A stretch of 64,000 bases of DNA. Source: Pseudophaeobacter flagellatus (GTDB taxonomy: Bacteria > Pseudomonadota > Alphaproteobacteria > Rhodobacterales > Rhodobacteraceae). A model generated the notes under the pieces. It was not told the origin of the DNA and did no database searches. It saw only the letters and a list, made by a program, of their open reading frames with translations. This document shows positions 1 through 8,696 of the stretch, piece after piece. The position numbers were made by a program, and so were the translations under genes. The first letter of the stretch is position 1. Every line of letters begins with the position of its first letter. Location of the stretch: the NCBI RefSeq assembly GCF_021228235.1, contig NZ_JAJQRG010000001.1:62001-126000 (forward strand), given 5' to 3'.

Positions 1-218
1 AGGGCCGAGCCCGACAGATGGGCACCGATATGGCGCATGTCGATCAAGTCAAAGGGGGCATCCAGACGTTTGGCGCAGAGCGCGGCAAAGTCGGTTTCCT
101 TGCTGTGGCGCTGGCCATAATCAAAGGAAATCAGGCCTGTCAATTCGTGCTCTGCCGCAACCTTATGCGCCAAAGACACCGAATCGAGACCGCCTGAGCA
201 GATAACGATTGTCTTCAT
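1..218 (-). CDS. queC: 7-cyano-7-deazaguanine synthase QueC, N-terminal part (cut by window edge)
   Basis: QueC converts 7-carboxy-7-deazaguanine, ammonia and ATP into preQ0, the precursor of queuosine in tRNA. About 72 codons are visible. The protein starts MKTIVICSGGLDS, and SGGLDS is the PP-loop that binds ATP pyrophosphate in this family. It continues with a SFDYGQRHSKE segment, also typical of QueC. The ATG is at 218-216. The gene runs off the left edge, so the C-terminal zinc-binding cysteines cannot be checked. Next to it on the right is a gene-free stretch and then the end of an unrelated sensor kinase gene. The family call rests on motifs I can read directly. Confidence 0.9.
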   Translation of the reverse strand, partial: MKTIVICSGGLDSVSLAHKVAAEHELTGLISFDYGQRHSKETDFAALCAKRLDAPFDLIDMRHIGAHLSGSA

Positions 219-576
219 TTTTCAGATCCATGTTTTGTTTGCCGGGTTGGCTACGACCGGCGCCCACACTGTGTGAACGCGGTGTTTGTAGCAGATATCG
301 GTCGTGGGGAAAACCAACTTTCTCTGGGGGGGATGCGCACCGGGCCGCGTGCGATCATGCGTTTTCCGGGGGCGATCCGGAGCAGAGCGTCGCTAAGTTG
401 AAGGCATCGAGCGCGGCAGGGGGCTCTTTGCTGTTGGGTCAGTGGAAATTGCGACGTGGAAACAGCCGCCTGGCTTGATCGCGCGGATGGCGTGCGGTTT
501 GGTGGATCAGCGCAGGCCAGCCGGATCAGGCGCGCTACGCCTATGATCGTGAACTACGCCCCTCTGGCAACAGAGG
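219..576. other. Intergenic region with no convincing gene
   Basis: This 358-base stretch lies upstream of queC and downstream of the sensor kinase gene. Short open frames exist but have no recognisable protein features or good ribosome binding site. It presumably holds the queC promoter. I see no clear riboswitch. The only structured element I could find is the small hairpin abutting the kinase stop codon (561-576). Confidence 0.5.
561..576 (-). terminator. Small hairpin directly after the sensor kinase stop codon
   Basis: CCTCTG and CAGAGG form a perfect 6-bp stem around a 4-base loop, immediately next to the TAG stop at 579-577. No T-run follows, so it may be a weak terminator or a 3'-end stabiliser. 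Confidence 0.35.
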
Positions 577-3078
577 CTAGCGCGCAGCAACAAGATCGCG
601 CATCCGGGTGTCGCTTACAGGTTTGGTCAGCCTTGTCAGGTGCGGCGCATTCGCCAGAGCCTTGGGGGTGCGGCTGGTTTCGCGGGTGGACATCAGCGCC
701 AGCTGGCAGTCGGGAAACAGCTGATGGCCAAGCTGCAAAATCTCCCATCCCGAGGCACCGCTGTCGAGGTTGAGATCGCTGACAATCAGATCGAGCTGAT
801 CCTGCTGGCGCAGCTGGGCGGTGCCATCCGCAAAAGAGGTCGCGCGGATCACCTGATAGCCGAGAGCCTCTAGGCTGGTGGCGGTCGAGGCGAGATAGGC
901 CGGGTCGTCATCCACCACCAGGGCGCTGCGCGGTGTTGGCAGCGGATCTGCGCGCGGAGTTTCGTCGGCCAGGGGCGGAAAGCACAGGGTGACGGTGGTG
1001 CCCTGCTCGGGCGGGGCCGTGCGTGATGTCAGGGTCAGACTACCGCCGGATTGATGCACAAAACCATCCACCATGGACAGCCCGAGCCCGGTGCCATTGC
1101 CACCATCGCGATGGGTGAAAAACGGCTCTGTTGCGCGCCGCAGCACCTCTGGCGGCATGCCAGAACCGCTGTCGCGCATGGTGAGCCGCGCGCCGCCATC
1201 TGTGCTTTCATCCACCCGCAGACTGATGGTCCCAGCCCCGCTGATCGCCTGACCGGCATTGACGCAGAGGTTAAGCACCGCACTTTCCAGCTGGCCTGGA
1301 TCAATGCGGGCCAGAACCGGGCTGTCGCTGCGCTCTAGCTGGATGGTCACGGTGCTGGGCAGGGCGATTTCCAACAGATCAACCATGCCATCGATCAGCA
1401 GGCCGATATCTGTCACCTGGGGTTCCAGATGCTGCTTGCGGGCAAAGGCCAGCAACCGTTCCGTCAGGGAGACGCCCAGATCCACAGCTGAACGGATGCG
1501 GGCGCGGAAATGGCGCGCCTGTTGCGAATCCGCCCCCTCCAGCAGGTGTAGGTTGCCGGAAATGCTCGATAGGATATTGCCAAAATCATGGGCGATTTCA
1601 CCCGAAACCTTGCCCAGGGTTTCGATCCGGCGGATTTCTTCCAACCGTTCCTCGACCTTCTTGCGTTCGGTGGTTTCCGACAGCAACCAGACCACGCCAC
1701 CATCGGGCAGGGGGGAATGGCGCATCTCCAGCACATTGCCGGCGGGATCGACATATTCCTCAAAGCCGCCGCGCTCTCCGGCGCTGGCCTGACGTACAAA
1801 GGAAGACTGCGCGATCAGATCCTGCATCCGGTCATGCGCATCGGGGGCGGCCCGTTCCAGCCGCAGCAAGTGGCGCAGATTGTCGTTTTCCGCCTCAATC
1901 CAACCGGTCGCCGAGGCAATCGCCACCCCGTCTGTGATATTACGAAACACCCGTGAAAACAGGGCGTTCTGGTGGCGGATCTGGTTGGTGCGTCGATCCA
2001 GCTTACGGGCATTTTCACGAAAGACGCGAAAGGCGGCAAACAGCTGACCGATTTCATCTTCGGAGCTGGGGCCGCGAGGCAGGGCGGCACTGTGGTTGCC
2101 GGCAGCCAACCGGCGCATGGCATCGGCAATGCGGTGCAGGTTGCGCGCCACATAGCGCGAGACATAGAGCGACGAGGTCACCGCCACCAGCAGGCTCATC
2201 AGGGTGAGAGCCAGAAAGGTGTTCTTGGCGATCCCAAGGTTATCGGAGGTCTCAGCGCGGGCCTGTGATAGGCGGGCCTCTGCCTGAGCGACCTTGCCTT
2301 CGGCAAAACGGGTGATCCGGCTGGTCTCTTGGCGGATGCGAAACAGCGCGTTTTCGGCATCAAGCCGGGCGGCGATTTCGCGATGTTTCAGGGCAAACAG
2401 GCTGTCGTCGCGCTGGATAACATCCTGAATTTCATCAAAGGTCGCCTGGTGTGGGGGCCGTAGACGCTGCGCAATATAGCTGCGATCCTTGGTATAGCGT
2501 TGGTTGAAATCGCCCAGTTCGATCAGGGCGCTTGCCCGCCCGGCTCCTAGTGCGCTGGTGGTCATCTCTTGCAGCCCGGCCCAGACTTCGCGTTCTGCCA
2601 GTGGACGGGTTGTATCGCGGGCCAGGCGGCGGATGCGCTGGTTCAGCCGCACCAGATCGCGATCAATCGCGGTAAGGGTGGCCTTGCGGGCGGTCTGTGG
2701 CACCAGCGCCGTGGTCAGATCGTCAATCGCCAGCCGCAGCCGCGCCAGAGGCAAGGCCAATTCCGGGTCGTCCCGCGCGTGCTTTTCGATGTTTTCCAGG
2801 TTTTCCAGCACGCTCTGGGCTTCTTGCTCCAGCTGAAAGGGCGGGAACAGCGCATAGAGAAACGGGGCCGAGCTCGCCAGATCCGCCGAGACCCGCGATA
2901 GATCCAGCGCATCAGAGACCTCTGCCAGGGTGTCCTGATGCAAAACGTTCATCCAGAATTCCGTGCGGTTTAACACCCGGATACCAATCAGGCTGACCAG
3001 CAGGATCAGGCCAAAAAGCAGGGCAATCGCTGCCGAGAGACGAAAGCGGACGCTAAGGCGGGGGAAGGCTGGCATCAT
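577..3078 (-). CDS. TorS-like hybrid sensor histidine kinase with C-terminal receiver
   Basis: Membrane histidine kinase, about 833 residues from the ATG at 3078. That start sits 4 bases after the response regulator stop and fits an operon better than the upstream ATG at 3120. Order: transmembrane helix about 13-34, a roughly 250-residue helical periplasmic sensor region, second helix about 288-306, HAMP-like linker, PAS-like region about 365-470, then the phosphoacceptor H-box (EIAHDFGN, His about 497). An N-box (LNLCVNAGQ), G boxes (DSGSGMP, GTGLGLSM) and a receiver follow (VDDD, phosphoacceptor Asp about 768, Lys in TKPVS). No Hpt domain is present, so a separate phosphotransfer step is needed if the receiver is part of a relay. 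The ligand is unknown. The TorS resemblance is by overall architecture only. Confidence 0.85.
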   Translation of the reverse strand: MMPAFPRLSVRFRLSAAIALLFGLILLVSLIGIRVLNRTEFWMNVLHQDTLAEVSDALDLSRVSADLASSAPFLYALFPPFQLEQEAQSVLENLENIEKHARDDPELALPLARLRLAIDDLTTALVPQTARKATLTAIDRDLVRLNQRIRRLARDTTRPLAEREVWAGLQEMTTSALGAGRASALIELGDFNQRYTKDRSYIAQRLRPPHQATFDEIQDVIQRDDSLFALKHREIAARLDAENALFRIRQETSRITRFAEGKVAQAEARLSQARAETSDNLGIAKNTFLALTLMSLLVAVTSSLYVSRYVARNLHRIADAMRRLAAGNHSAALPRGPSSEDEIGQLFAAFRVFRENARKLDRRTNQIRHQNALFSRVFRNITDGVAIASATGWIEAENDNLRHLLRLERAAPDAHDRMQDLIAQSSFVRQASAGERGGFEEYVDPAGNVLEMRHSPLPDGGVVWLLSETTERKKVEERLEEIRRIETLGKVSGEIAHDFGNILSSISGNLHLLEGADSQQARHFRARIRSAVDLGVSLTERLLAFARKQHLEPQVTDIGLLIDGMVDLLEIALPSTVTIQLERSDSPVLARIDPGQLESAVLNLCVNAGQAISGAGTISLRVDESTDGGARLTMRDSGSGMPPEVLRRATEPFFTHRDGGNGTGLGLSMVDGFVHQSGGSLTLTSRTAPPEQGTTVTLCFPPLADETPRADPLPTPRSALVVDDDPAYLASTATSLEALGYQVIRATSFADGTAQLRQQDQLDLIVSDLNLDSGASGWEILQLGHQLFPDCQLALMSTRETSRTPKALANAPHLTRLTKPVSDTRMRDLVAAR

Positions 3079-3082
3079 AGGG

Positions 3083-3805
3083 TCAGACCGGCGAGAGTTG
3101 GAAAATATAGCCCTGGGCACGGCGGGTCTGCAGATGCACCGGCTTGGAAGGCACCGCCTCGATCTTGCGGCGCAGGCGCAGGATCAGCACATCAATGGTG
3201 CGGTCGACATAGCGCTGCATGTCAGAGCCCAGCTTTTCCAGCAGTTCGGGACGCGGGATCACCCGGTCGGGATGCTGGGCAAAATATTCCAGCAGGCGGT
3301 ATTCAGCATTGGTCAGGGGGATTTCTTCACCCCGACCATCCAGCAGGCGGCGTGATTGCACGTCCAGACGCATGGTGCCAAAGGCGATTTCCTGATCCGG
3401 GGCGGCGCTGGGCCTGGTGGTCCCATGGCCATAGCGGCGCAGCACGGCGCGGATGCGGGCAACCAGCTCGCGCGGGTTGAAGGGCTTTATCATATAGTCG
3501 TCGGCGCCGGTCTCCAGCCCGATGATCTTGTCGATCTCATCACCAACACCGGTCAGCATCACAATCGGGATCTCATAGCGTTCGCGGATATGGATCGCCA
3601 GGGTCAGGCCGCTTTCACCGCGCAGTCGCAGGTCTATCAGCGCCAGATCCACCTGCGGCGGATCACCAAGCGCCAGAAAGGCAGGGATATCCGGGCAACA
3701 GACCGCATCAAAGCCGCTCTCATGCATCAGGGCAGACAGCGTGTCGCGCACATTGGCGTCGTCATCGACAATGGCAATCAGCGGCTCGGCTCTGTCTGCC
3801 TGCAT
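3083..3805 (-). CDS. OmpR/TorR-family response regulator
   Basis: DNA-binding response regulator of about 240 residues. The receiver domain (about 8-122) has the acidic pocket DDD (14-16), phosphoacceptor Asp58 in LALIDLRLRG and conserved Lys107 in DYMIKPF. The C-terminal winged helix (about 140-238) carries LTNAEYRLLEYF and the VDRTIDVLILRLRRKIE recognition region. I chose the ATG at 3805, preceded by AGGAAA at suitable spacing. A longer reading frame to 3919 adds only low-complexity residues. It is co-transcribed with the kinase downstream, 4 bases apart, and divergent from phnD, so control of the phosphonate operon is a reasonable inference. Confidence 0.85.
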   Translation of the reverse strand: MQADRAEPLIAIVDDDANVRDTLSALMHESGFDAVCCPDIPAFLALGDPPQVDLALIDLRLRGESGLTLAIHIRERYEIPIVMLTGVGDEIDKIIGLETGADDYMIKPFNPRELVARIRAVLRRYGHGTTRPSAAPDQEIAFGTMRLDVQSRRLLDGRGEEIPLTNAEYRLLEYFAQHPDRVIPRPELLEKLGSDMQRYVDRTIDVLILRLRRKIEAVPSKPVHLQTRRAQGYIFQLSPV

Positions 3806-3937
3806 TGCGCGTTTCCTTTGTTGTTGCCGGCGTTCCTGTGACGATGCGCCCCCTCTGGCGCCGCAGTAAACTGGCACCTCTACCTGAGTGCCGTAAATCC
3901 AGCCAAATATTAAGACCATCCGGCAGCGATTGTAATA

Positions 3938-3978
3938 CTGTTAACATGAAACCGCGGTTTCGGCTGTTCCATTAACAG
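3938..3978. promoter_or_regulatory. Candidate CTGTT-type repeats between the response regulator and phnD
   Basis: CTGTTAACAT (3938-3947) and CTGTTCCATT (3964-3973) are 26 bp apart in the divergent promoter region. They match the E. coli tor box decamer CTGTTCATAT (recalled from general knowledge) at 8 and 7 of 10 positions. The second also forms an inverted repeat with AACAG (3974-3978). The neighbouring regulator is TorR-like, so these are plausible binding sites. Evidence is by eye only. Confidence 0.3.
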
Positions 3979-4083
3979 AAGACGCCTCGCCTCTGATGTG
4001 GCCGCACTTCTATCGTGAGGCGTCAGCGTTGGATCCCGCTTGCTTCGTCGCATGGTGGGTCCGGCGTATAAAGGGAGGACACC

Positions 4084-5067
4084 ATGACGAAATTTATCAC
4101 CCGTGCCGTAACGGCGCTGGGCATCCTGTCAGTGAGCGCAATCGCTGCAGCAGCTGCCGAAGACTGTGAAACCCGTGGCGCGCTTGATGTGCTGTATTGC
4201 GATGCTAATGGCGATCTGGTTGCGGACACTCCCACCGATCCCGCCAAGCTGAGCGACCCGGACACCCTGGTCTTTGCCTATACACCGGTCGAAGATCCGG
4301 CGGTTTACGCCGATATCTGGGCACCGTTCATTACGCATCTGGAGGAGACCACTGGCAAGGACGTTCAGTTCTTTGCGGTGCAGTCCAACTCCGCCGAGGT
4401 CGAGGCCATGCGCTCTGGCCGTCTGCATGTTGCGGGTTTCTCCACCGGGCCGACCCCCTTTGCGGTGAACCTTGCGGGCGCGGTTCCCTTTGCCATCATG
4501 GGCGCGGAAGACGGCCAGTTTGGCTATAAGCTGCAGGTCTTTACCCAGGCCGATAGCGACATCAAAACCGTTGCCGATCTGGCAGGTCGTCGGGTGGCGC
4601 ATACTTCGCCCACCTCCAACTCTGGCAACCAGGCGCCGCGCGCCCTGTTCCCAGGTCTGGGTGTCGAACCAGACAAGGATTATGAGGTGGTTTATTCCGG
4701 CTCGCACGATCAGTCGATGCTGGGCGTGGTAGCAGGCGACTATGACGCGGCACCTGTGGCGTCGGAAGTGGTGGACCGCATGGCGGAGCGCGGTCTCTAT
4801 GACACCGCTGATGTACGCAAGATCTGGGAAAGCGACCCCTTCCCCACGACGTCTTTCAACCTTGCGCATAACCTCGACCCGGCGCTGGCTGAAAAGATCA
4901 AGGAAGCCTTCTTCACCTTTGATTTCGCTGGCACCAAGCTGGGCGATGAGTTCGCAGGCGTCAGCAAGTTCATCCCGATCACTTACAAAGATCAGTGGGC
5001 CGTGATCCGTCAGATCCAGGGATCCAACGGTGTGGAATACACGCCACAGGGTCTTGCCGGGAAGTAA
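4084..5067 (+). CDS. phnD: Phosphonate ABC transporter substrate-binding protein
   Basis: Periplasmic binding protein (327 aa) of the PhnD family, which captures phosphonates or related phosphorus compounds for PhnCE. A Sec signal peptide covers about residues 1-24 (MTKFITRAVTALG, then an alanine-rich end). The mature part contains the family segments FAYTPVEDP, FFAVQSN, AGFSTGP and AHTSPTSNSG, which build the anion pocket. GGGAGG lies 5 bases before the ATG. First gene of the phn operon. A strong hairpin (5084-5116) separates it from phnC. Which phosphorus compound is bound cannot be read from the sequence. Confidence 0.93.
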   Translation: MTKFITRAVTALGILSVSAIAAAAAEDCETRGALDVLYCDANGDLVADTPTDPAKLSDPDTLVFAYTPVEDPAVYADIWAPFITHLEETTGKDVQFFAVQSNSAEVEAMRSGRLHVAGFSTGPTPFAVNLAGAVPFAIMGAEDGQFGYKLQVFTQADSDIKTVADLAGRRVAHTSPTSNSGNQAPRALFPGLGVEPDKDYEVVYSGSHDQSMLGVVAGDYDAAPVASEVVDRMAERGLYDTADVRKIWESDPFPTTSFNLAHNLDPALAEKIKEAFFTFDFAGTKLGDEFAGVSKFIPITYKDQWAVIRQIQGSNGVEYTPQGLAGK

Positions 5068-5083
5068 TCCTGCACAAACCATC

Positions 5084-5116
5084 CACCCGGTCGGCCAAGA
5101 CAGCGCCGACCGGGTG
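5084..5116 (+). terminator. Intercistronic hairpin between phnD and phnC
   Basis: CACCCGGTCGGC (5084-5095) and GCCGACCGGGTG (5105-5116) form a perfect 12-bp stem with a 9-base loop, 16 bases after the phnD stop. No T-run follows. It probably stabilises the phnD mRNA or partly terminates, lowering phnCE expression. Confidence 0.7.
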
Positions 5117-5223
5117 ACACTGCCTCAGGCCTGTTTCGCCCCTTTACCCGTTTTTGCCATTTCAACTCTGCGCCGCTTGGATCCCCCTTGCGGGGGCGGC
5201 TGGCTCTTGTCCGAAAGACCATC

Positions 5224-6009
5224 ATGCTAAAAATCTCCAAACTGACCAAACACTATGGATCCGGCGATCCTGTGCTGAAAGAGCTGGACCTGACCGTAGA
5301 GGGCGACCAGCTGACCTCTGTCATTGGCTCTTCCGGGGCGGGCAAAAGCACGCTGTTGCGCTGTATCAACCGGCTGGTTGAACCGACCTCTGGGTCCATT
5401 GATCTGAACGGCACCGAATTCACCACCCTGAACCGCCGGGAGCTGCGCGCCGCGCGCCGCCGTATTGGTATGGTGTTCCAGGGGTTTAACCTGATCGACC
5501 GCCTCACGGTCATGGAAAATGTCCAGTCCGGCCGACTGGGCTATATCTCGACCTGGTCGGCGCTGACCCGGCGCTATCCACGCGACGACATCCGCCACGC
5601 CTATGAGCTGATGGAGCGGGTTGGCATTGCCCATTATGCCAACAAACGCGCGGATGAGCTGTCGGGCGGGGAACGTCAGCGGGTTGGCGTGGTGCGTGCT
5701 TTGATGCAACGGCCAGAAATTCTGCTGGCGGATGAACCCACGGCTTCGCTTGACCCCAAGACATCGGAGCAGATCATGTCGCTGCTGCGCGATCTGGCCA
5801 GCGAGCTGAAGTTGCCGGTGATCATCAATATCCACAACGTGACCGAGGCCAAGGAATACAGCGACCGCATCGTCGGAATGCGTTACGGCCGGATTATCTT
5901 TGACGATCTGCCAGAAAAGCTGACCACGGCAGAAATGGACGAAATCTATGCCGGGGTTCCGGCGATGGATCGTGCCGCGGTTGGTGCCTCGGTTGGAGCA
6001 GGGGCATGA
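5224..6009 (+). CDS. phnC: Phosphonate ABC transporter ATP-binding protein
   Basis: Cytoplasmic ATPase (261 aa) that powers the PhnE permease. Walker A is GSSGAGKST (about residues 36-44), the Q-loop is FQGFNL, the signature LSGGERQRVG and Walker B LADEPTASLD. The switch histidine lies in INIHNV. The start at 5224 (MLKISKLTKHYG) matches family N-termini. An in-frame ATG at 5188 would add a non-conserved leader. It overlaps phnE1 by 4 bases (ATGA), indicating translational coupling. Confidence 0.93.
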   Translation: MLKISKLTKHYGSGDPVLKELDLTVEGDQLTSVIGSSGAGKSTLLRCINRLVEPTSGSIDLNGTEFTTLNRRELRAARRRIGMVFQGFNLIDRLTVMENVQSGRLGYISTWSALTRRYPRDDIRHAYELMERVGIAHYANKRADELSGGERQRVGVVRALMQRPEILLADEPTASLDPKTSEQIMSLLRDLASELKLPVIINIHNVTEAKEYSDRIVGMRYGRIIFDDLPEKLTTAEMDEIYAGVPAMDRAAVGASVGAGA

Positions 6010-6800
6010 GCGGAGCAAAAGACTGCTGGCGCAAGCCGCCCTTTATCGCCAATCCGGTGCTGCGCTATGGCCTGTACGGCGCGGTATTGATTTACTTTGT
6101 CGCCACCCTGGCCACCTTGCCGATCGACTGGGACCGGGTAGCCGATGGCATGACCCGCGCGCAGCGGATTTTCAACGGTGCCTTCCCGCCCAATTTTGAA
6201 CGCTCTGGCCTGCTGATCGACGGCTTTCTTGAAAGCCTGAAAATTGCCATCCTGGCCACGGTGGGCGGCGTTGCGCTTTCGGTGCCGCTGGCCTTTATGG
6301 CGGCGGGCAATATCGCCATCAAACCAGTTTATTTTCTGGGGCGTGCCATCATCATCGTGGCGCGCAGTTTCCACCCGGTGATCGTGGCGATCATCTTTGT
6401 AAAGGCGGTTGGCTTTGGTCCCTTTGCCGGGGCGCTGACGCTGGTGGTCTATTCCATCGGTTTTGTTGCCAAACTGCTGGCCGAACGGATCGAAGAGATC
6501 GACTTTGGCCAGGTAGAGGCGATGCGCTCTGCCGGGGCGGGTTTCATTGCGACGCTGGTCTATGCGGTGCTGCCGCAGATCATGCCGCGCCTTGTGGGCC
6601 TGGGGATCTATCAGCTGGACAGCAACCTTCGGGCCTCGGCCGTTGTGGGCATTGTGGGCGCGGGCGGCATTGGTGCCACGCTGGCCAATGCCTTTGGTCG
6701 CTATGACTACGATTTTGCCCTGGCGATCACCATGGTCATCGTTGGCGTCATCCTCATCTCTGAAGCGGTGAGCGGATTTGTCAGGAAGCGGATTGCATGA
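6006..6800 (+). CDS. phnE: Phosphonate ABC transporter permease, first subunit
   Basis: Inner-membrane permease (264 aa) with about six hydrophobic segments. The cytoplasmic coupling loop (the EAA-like region reading EAMRSAGAG) contacts PhnC. It starts within the phnC stop codon and its own end overlaps the next permease gene by 4 bases. With the second PhnE paralogue it probably forms a heterodimeric channel, as in other alphaproteobacterial phnCDE1E2 operons. Confidence 0.92.
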   Translation: MSGAKDCWRKPPFIANPVLRYGLYGAVLIYFVATLATLPIDWDRVADGMTRAQRIFNGAFPPNFERSGLLIDGFLESLKIAILATVGGVALSVPLAFMAAGNIAIKPVYFLGRAIIIVARSFHPVIVAIIFVKAVGFGPFAGALTLVVYSIGFVAKLLAERIEEIDFGQVEAMRSAGAGFIATLVYAVLPQIMPRLVGLGIYQLDSNLRASAVVGIVGAGGIGATLANAFGRYDYDFALAITMVIVGVILISEAVSGFVRKRIA

Positions 6801-7609
6801 TGAGCACTCAACCTTTGCAAGACACACTGGATCACTGGTCCCGTTTCACCCTGCGCCAGCGCCTGATGCGCTATGGCGGTCTGGCCTTGACCCTGTTGTT
6901 GGTTGGCTGGGCGCTGGGCAGCATTGATGTCATCTGGGAATGGGTCTGGGATTCGCCCCGGCAGATGGGCGATTTGTTTGGCCGCATGATGCCGCCAGAC
7001 CCCAGCAATCTGCCCTCAATCCTGGAAGCGATCTGGCAGACCGTGAATATCGCCACCCTGGCGACCATGGTCGCGGTGGTTGTCTCTTTACCGGTGGCCT
7101 ATATTTCCGCGCAGAATACCACGCCCAACCGTGTTGCCCTGTGGATTGGCCGGTTTATCCTGGTGTCGTCTCGGTCGGTGAATACCATCATCTGGGCGCT
7201 TCTTTTTGTGGCGATCTTTGGCCCCGGCATCGTGGCGGGTATCGTGGCGATCATGTTCCGCTCTATCGGGTTTCTGGGCAAACTCCTGGGCGAAGCCATC
7301 GAGGAAATCGACCACAAACCGGTTGAGGCCCTAGAGGCCTGCGGTGCCTCGCGGTTCAAGATTGTGCTCTATGCCATCGTGCCGCAGGTGATGCCGGCCT
7401 TCTTTGCGGTGGCCATTCTGCGCTGGGACATCAACCTGCGGGAATCCACCGTGCTGGGCCTGGTTGGCGCGGGCGGCATTGGCATGATCCTGCAAGGTGC
7501 CATTGATACCTTCAACTGGCCCGAGGTCTCTATGGTCTTGCTGACCATTCTGGCACTGGTGGTCTTTGGCGAGGTGGTTTCTTCCTATCTGCGCAAAAAG
7601 ATCCTGTGA
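6797..7609 (+). CDS. phnE: Phosphonate ABC transporter permease, second subunit
   Basis: Second PhnE-type permease (270 aa), homologous to its neighbour. Both share the pattern EIDxxxVEAxxxxGA and a GIVGAGGIG or GLVGAGGIG motif near the C-terminus. Several membrane helices are visible, with a longer periplasmic N-terminal loop (about residues 45-70). It starts with ATGATG at 6797, overlapping phnE1. A very strong terminator hairpin follows at 7635-7670, closing the transporter part of the operon. Confidence 0.92.
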   Translation: MMSTQPLQDTLDHWSRFTLRQRLMRYGGLALTLLLVGWALGSIDVIWEWVWDSPRQMGDLFGRMMPPDPSNLPSILEAIWQTVNIATLATMVAVVVSLPVAYISAQNTTPNRVALWIGRFILVSSRSVNTIIWALLFVAIFGPGIVAGIVAIMFRSIGFLGKLLGEAIEEIDHKPVEALEACGASRFKIVLYAIVPQVMPAFFAVAILRWDINLRESTVLGLVGAGGIGMILQGAIDTFNWPEVSMVLLTILALVVFGEVVSSYLRKKIL

Positions 7610-7634
7610 TCACCTGCGACGCAAACTGACCCTG

Positions 7635-7670
7635 GGCCCGGCGGTGCGCTATCATGCGCACCGCCGGGCC
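7635..7670 (+). terminator. Strong hairpin terminator after phnE2
   Basis: GGCCCGGCGGTGCGC (7635-7649) and its exact complement (7656-7670) form a 15-bp perfect stem around the loop TATCAT, 25 bases after the phnE2 stop. Only a short TT follows, so termination may be partial. Confidence 0.75.
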
Positions 7671-7764
7671 TTATGCGTTTGCGGGCTTGTGCCTGCAGGC
7701 CGATCCGGGGCAGATGATCTGGCAAAACCAAACAAAACAGCAGGCAACGAAAGACGTGAGCAGG

Positions 7765-8667
7765 ATGATCGACACAGATTGGGCCTTTGACCGATATGAG
7801 AGCGTGCGGGGCCTGCTGCCGCAGGCGCGCTTTGGGCTTAGCAGCCAGCAGGGGCGGGATCTGGGCGATACGGTCGCGGATTACGATGCCTATGTGTTGG
7901 ATGCTTTTGGCGTGCTCAACCGTGGTGAAACCGCCATTGAAGGCGCGGTAGAGCGCATGGCCAGCCTGCGCGCCCAAGGCAAGCGGCTGATGGTTCTGAC
8001 CAATGCGGCCAGTTACACCCGCGCCGAGGTTCTGGCCAAATATCATCGGCTTGGGTTCGATTTTACCGCTGATGAGGTGGTGTCGAGCCGTGATGTGGCC
8101 TTTGCCGGGCTGCCGCAACTGCCTGCCGAGCTGGTCTGGGGCGCGGCGGCCGCGCCAGAGGATGATTTCAGCGATGCCCCTGCGGGGGTGCAGATTGAAC
8201 ATCTGTCGGATGATCCTGATTTGCTGCATCGGGCAGGGGGCATTCTACTGTTGTCGAATGCCCGTTGGAGCGCGGATAACACCGCGATGCTGACCCAGGC
8301 GCTGCGCGACAACCCGCGGCCGCTGGTGGTGGCCAATCCTGATCTTGTGGCCCCGCGCGAAGAGGGCCTGTCGCTGGAACCGGGCCTGTTTGCCCATGAG
8401 GTGACCGAGGCCACCGGCGGGCGGGCTGATTTTTTCGGCAAACCTTTTGGCAATGCCTTTGACAGGGCTCTGGCCCGGTTGGGGGATCTGCCGCGCGCGC
8501 GGATCGCCATGGTGGGGGACACCCTGCATACCGACGTTCTGGGCGGCGCAGCAGCGGGGATCGGCACCATCCTGATCACCGATCATGGGCTGTTTCGCGG
8601 CCATGATGTTGCGCCCTATATTGCCAAGTCGGGCATTCGGCCGGACTGGATTGTCGCCACCACCTAA
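7765..8667 (+). CDS. HAD-superfamily class IIA (NagD-like) hydrolase
   Basis: Putative cytoplasmic phosphatase, about 300 aa. HAD motif I reads VLDAFGVL, motif II VLTNAAS, motif III lies near GKPFGNAFDRAL and motif IV is VGDTLHTDVLGGAAAG. This matches the alphaproteobacterial NagD-like class IIA group. The ATG at 7765 fits family N-termini. A GTG 10 bases upstream, with GAAAGA before it, is a possible alternative. It follows the phn operon in the same direction but beyond a strong hairpin, so it may depend on readthrough or its own promoter. A role in dephosphorylating an imported phosphorus compound is plausible but unproven. Confidence 0.75.
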   Translation: MIDTDWAFDRYESVRGLLPQARFGLSSQQGRDLGDTVADYDAYVLDAFGVLNRGETAIEGAVERMASLRAQGKRLMVLTNAASYTRAEVLAKYHRLGFDFTADEVVSSRDVAFAGLPQLPAELVWGAAAAPEDDFSDAPAGVQIEHLSDDPDLLHRAGGILLLSNARWSADNTAMLTQALRDNPRPLVVANPDLVAPREEGLSLEPGLFAHEVTEATGGRADFFGKPFGNAFDRALARLGDLPRARIAMVGDTLHTDVLGGAAAGIGTILITDHGLFRGHDVAPYIAKSGIRPDWIVATT

Positions 8668-8696
8668 CGCCTGGCCCTGTGGTGATGCGCCCCGGT

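Noticed and set aside
3079-3120. Earlier ATG (3120) as the start of the sensor kinase
   Set aside because: It would overlap the response regulator end and add a non-conserved leader before a good membrane-anchor start at 3078.
3930-3960. Pho box upstream of phnD
   Set aside because: The best 7-4-7 alignment matches only 5/7 and 4/7 positions, weaker than chance-level expectations for a regulatory call.
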